A DNA stretch of 64,000 bases from Nocardioides sp. YR527 (GTDB taxonomy: Bacteria > Actinomycetota > Actinomycetes > Propionibacteriales > Nocardioidaceae): positions 496,001-560,000 of the forward strand of contig NZ_FNFN01000001.1 in NCBI RefSeq assembly GCF_900101045.1, read 5' to 3'. Under the pieces are notes generated by a model. That model had not been told where the DNA came from, did no database searches, and saw only the letters and a list, made by a program, of their open reading frames with translations. This document shows, piece after piece, positions 61,484 to 64,000 of this stretch (the stretch's first letter is position 1; each line of letters starts with the position of its first letter). Both the position numbers and the translations under genes were made by a program.

Positions 61484-62368
61484 TCATCGTGCCTCCAGGT
61501 GGCAGTCGGCGAGGACCGGGGCGCCGTCGCGGGCAGGATCGTCGGACGAGATCGTGGCCCTGACCAAGATCCTCGGCTCTTCGTCCCAGGCCTCGATCGA
61601 GATCGTCTCGCCGGGGAAGACGATCCCCGCGAACCGGGCGCCGAACCCGGCGACCCGGGTCGCATCCCCGTCCAGAAGCAGGGCGGTCGCCTCGCGCAGC
61701 ACGATCCCGTAGGAGCACAGCCCGTGCAGGATCGGCTTCGGGAAGCCTGCCTTCGCGGCGAAGGCGGGGTCGGCGTGCAGCGGGTTGCGGTCGCCGCACA
61801 GCCGGTAGAGCAGCGCCTGCTGCTCGGTGACGTCGTACGCAGCCACGGCATCCGGCGCGCGGTCGGGGACCGGCAGCGCCGTCGAGGGCCCGCGCTCGCC
61901 CCCGAAGCCGCCCTCGCCGCGTACGAAGATCGAGCTCCTGACGGTCCACAGCGGATCGCCGGAGGGGGTCGTGGCGGTGCCCTCCTGGACGATCACGGCA
62001 GCCTTGCCCTTGTCCCAGACCTCGGCGATCCGGGTCGAGACGACGGCCTCGCCCGAGGTTGGGATCGGGCCGTTCACCTGGATCTCCTGGGAGCCGTGGA
62101 GCACCGAGGCCAGGTCGATGTCGCAGCCCGGCAGGTCGAGCGAGGGCGGTTCGGTGACGTGGAAGGTCGGTGCCACGACCCCGAAGGAGGGCAGCACGGA
62201 GAGGGCATCGGAATCGAGCGTGTAGCGCAGCGCGGCCGGGTCGGTCGCGTCGCCGGGACGCGAGCCGGCGCCGATGCCGAGGTGGTAGAGCAGCACGTCG
62301 GACGAGGTCCACGAGAACGACTGGGACGGCAGCGACGCGCCGATGGCCTTGGTCGGGTCGATGGGCAT
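61484..62368 (-). CDS. MaoC-fold enoyl-CoA hydratase (Hsd4B/Rv3538-like)
   Basis: Double-hotdog protein of 294 residues. The catalytic C-terminal motif is YRLCGDRNPLHADPAFAAKA followed by PILHGLCSYG, the hydratase-2 Asp/His pattern. The N-terminal half starts PIDPTKAIGASLPSQSFSWT, as in eukaryotic-type MFE-2 hydratase domains. ATG 62368 overlaps the kstD stop (ATGA). The kstD-Rv3538 pairing in M. tuberculosis suggests a role in sterol side-chain beta-oxidation. Confidence 0.85.
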   Translation of the reverse strand: MPIDPTKAIGASLPSQSFSWTSSDVLLYHLGIGAGSRPGDATDPAALRYTLDSDALSVLPSFGVVAPTFHVTEPPSLDLPGCDIDLASVLHGSQEIQVNGPIPTSGEAVVSTRIAEVWDKGKAAVIVQEGTATTPSGDPLWTVRSSIFVRGEGGFGGERGPSTALPVPDRAPDAVAAYDVTEQQALLYRLCGDRNPLHADPAFAAKAGFPKPILHGLCSYGIVLREATALLLDGDATRVAGFGARFAGIVFPGETISIEAWDEEPRILVRATISSDDPARDGAPVLADCHLEAR

Positions 62369-64000
62369 CAGTTGGTCTCCTTCATGGCGCAGTCCTCGGC
62401 AGCCAGGTAGCCGAAGACGAGGGCGGGGCCGATGGTGGCGCCGGGGCCGGCGTAGGTGCGGCCCATGACGGCGGAGGAGACGTTGCCGGCGGCGTACAGG
62501 CCCTCGATGGCGGAGCCGTCGGGCCGCAGCACGCGGGCGCGCTTGTCGGTGACCAGGCCGCCCTTCGTGCCGAGGTCGCCGGGGGCCATCTTCACCGCGT
62601 AGAACGGCGCCTGGTCGATCACGTTGAGCGAGCAGTTCGGCTTGACGGTGGGGTCGGAGTAGTACTTGTCGTAGGTCGACTCGCCCCGGTGGAAGTCCTC
62701 GTCGACGCCCGACTCGGCGAAGCCGTTGAACCGGGCTAGCGTCTCGCGCAGGCCGTCGGCGGGCACCTCGATCTTCTCCGCCAGCGCCTCCACGGTCGAC
62801 GCCTTCACGACGACGCCGTCCTTGAGCCAGCGCCCCGGGAAGGGCTGCTTCGGCCCGAGCCCGGCGAAGATGTAGCGGTTGCGGTAACGCTGGTCGAAGA
62901 CCAGCCACGCCGGGACGTGGGAGACGCCGGTCTCTTGTCCGCGGTAGATCTCGTGGACGGCCTCGACGTAGGGGAGCGCCTCGTTCATGAACCGCTTGCC
63001 GGCGCCGTTGACGATGATCGAGCCGGGCAGGTTGCGCTCGGCGAGGGCGAACCACGGCCGCCCCGGGAACGGGATCGTCGGGCCCCACCAGGACTCGTCC
63101 ATCAGGTCGGTGTCGGCTCCGGCTGCGATCCCGGCCAGGATCCCGCCGCCGGTGTTGCTGTGGGCGCCGGTGGTCCACTCGACCGAGGTCGGGGCGGGCA
63201 GGTACTTCTCCCGCATCTCCAGGTTCCGCTCGAAGCCGCCGGAGCCGAGGATCACGCCGCGCCGCGCCCGGATCACCGTCGTCGGGCCGTCCTCGCCGCG
63301 GCGTACCTCGACACCGACGACCCGGCCGCCCTCGGTGACCAGGCCGACCAGCTCGGTCTCGTAGCGGATCGGGACGCCGGCGTCGATAAGCCCCTTGCGC
63401 AGCCCGATCGCGAGCGCCGCGCCCATGGCGTACATCTTCTTGCCGCGCAGGCCGGCGAGGATGCGGGCGACCGCGATCTTGACCATCGTGATCGGGCCTC
63501 GGATCGTGCGCATGCCGAGGCTGATCTTGCGGAAGTCGGCCTGGGTGACGACCATGTTGGCCGGCGACTTCGTGTAGGGCGGGTGCAGCCGGCCGAGCTC
63601 CTCGCCGATCACCCGGGCGTCGAGCGGGACCGGCTCGACGGAGCGGCCGGCGCCGCGGCCGCCGGGGGCCTCGGGGTGGTAGTCGGCGTAGTCGGGGACC
63701 CACGTGAACCGCACCGGGGTCTTGTCGCAGACGAAGGAGAGCACCTCCGGGCCGCGGCCGAGGAACGTCTCGCGGCGATCCTTCGGCACGACGTCGCCGA
63801 CGATCGACTCGAGATAGAGGCTGGCGGCCTCGGGGGAGTCCTTCTGGTGGGCCGCCTCGAGGGCGTGGTTGCGGGGGATCCAGACCCCGCCGCCCGAGCG
63901 GGACGTCGAGCCACCGAAGTACGCGCTCTTCTCGATGACCACGGTCTCGAGCCCGTGACGGCGCGCGGCCGCCAGTGCGGCGGTCATCCCGGCGCCTCCG
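62368..64000 (-). CDS. kstD: 3-ketosteroid delta1-dehydrogenase, N-terminus outside the window
   Basis: At least 543 residues are visible; the reading frame is open at the right edge, where GGAGMTAALAAARRHG is the end of the FAD Rossmann motif, so only about 15-20 residues are missing. FGGSTSRSGGGVWIPRN, GVILGSGGFERNLEMREKYL, YDKYYSDPTVKPNCSLNVI and APGDLGTKGGLVTDKRARVL fit KstD enzymes, including the active-site tyrosine region. It introduces the C1-C2 double bond in ring A of 3-ketosteroids, leading to ring opening. It is translationally coupled to the MaoC gene. Confidence 0.92.
   Translation of the reverse strand, partial: GGAGMTAALAAARRHGLETVVIEKSAYFGGSTSRSGGGVWIPRNHALEAAHQKDSPEAASLYLESIVGDVVPKDRRETFLGRGPEVLSFVCDKTPVRFTWVPDYADYHPEAPGGRGAGRSVEPVPLDARVIGEELGRLHPPYTKSPANMVVTQADFRKISLGMRTIRGPITMVKIAVARILAGLRGKKMYAMGAALAIGLRKGLIDAGVPIRYETELVGLVTEGGRVVGVEVRRGEDGPTTVIRARRGVILGSGGFERNLEMREKYLPAPTSVEWTTGAHSNTGGGILAGIAAGADTDLMDESWWGPTIPFPGRPWFALAERNLPGSIIVNGAGKRFMNEALPYVEAVHEIYRGQETGVSHVPAWLVFDQRYRNRYIFAGLGPKQPFPGRWLKDGVVVKASTVEALAEKIEVPADGLRETLARFNGFAESGVDEDFHRGESTYDKYYSDPTVKPNCSLNVIDQAPFYAVKMAPGDLGTKGGLVTDKRARVLRPDGSAIEGLYAAGNVSSAVMGRTYAGPGATIGPALVFGYLAAEDCAMKETN

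Overview
The window looks like chromosomal DNA of a high-GC actinobacterium, most likely a Nocardioides-like member of the Nocardioidaceae (inferred from gene content, codon use and gene order; no rRNA is present to fix the taxon). It is dense with genes and carries no tRNA, rRNA, IS element, prophage or CRISPR array that I can see. Many genes appear to be leaderless: a TANNNT -10 box lies 6-8 nt before the start codon and no Shine-Dalgarno sequence is present.

Layout. 1-2.7 kb: end of a phosphonate-type ABC transporter operon (PhnC, PhnE) with an HpnZ-like alcohol dehydrogenase. 2.7-5.8 kb: lone MazF-like protein, NUDIX hydrolase, dxs, a small orphan. 5.9-9.2 kb: fadB-fadA beta-oxidation operon (minus). 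9.5-15.9 kb: PAC2 protein, TesB thioesterase, ArsC-like protein, a membrane protein, VapBC, a double GNAT, a secreted beta-propeller. 16-19.6 kb: htdX-fabG4 divergent from fadA2, the arrangement of Mycobacterium tuberculosis Rv0241c-Rv0243. 19.6-27.2 kb: TetR regulator, glycerophosphodiesterase-like protein, ATP-dependent DNA ligase, MDMPI-fold protein, MarR, AlkA-type glycosylase preceded by a short leaderless ORF, phospholipase-D/cardiolipin-synthase-like enzyme.

27.4-52.4 kb is a steroid (cholesterol-type) uptake and degradation island: a Mce4-type importer (yrbE4AB, mce4ABCDEF, two Mce-associated proteins), then a PPOX flavoprotein, FdxD-like ferredoxin, Hsd4A-like and a second SDR, the KstR repressor divergent from fadE34, and an operon for removal of the last C3 unit of the side chain (fused fadE28-fadE29, chsH2 split into two genes, chsH1, ltp2). 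KstR-type 14-bp operators (TNNAACNNGTTNNA) sit before yrbE4A, the PPOX gene, in the kstR/fadE34 gap, and on the -10 box of the fadE28-29 fusion. Interrupting this regulon are an orphan two-gene membrane cassette bracketed by 21-bp-period repeats, and a two-gene unit (cytosolic beta-helix protein plus small protein) whose products share a 27-residue motif. 52.5-59.4 kb holds starch degradation: a secreted GH13 alpha-amylase and a 1778-residue amylase-pullulanase, with an operator-like palindrome at the predicted start of transcription. 59.9-64 kb returns to steroid chemistry on the minus strand: kstD (cut by the window end), a MaoC-fold hydratase and a Kst4D-like flavoprotein.

The best candidates for something new are the motif-sharing gene pair at 45604-47710 (possible amyloid-type signalling pair), the dispersed 21-bp-period GAGACGTC arrays with the cassette they enclose, a 64-bp perfect palindrome at 19726-19789, and the rearranged fadE28-29/chsH2 architecture.
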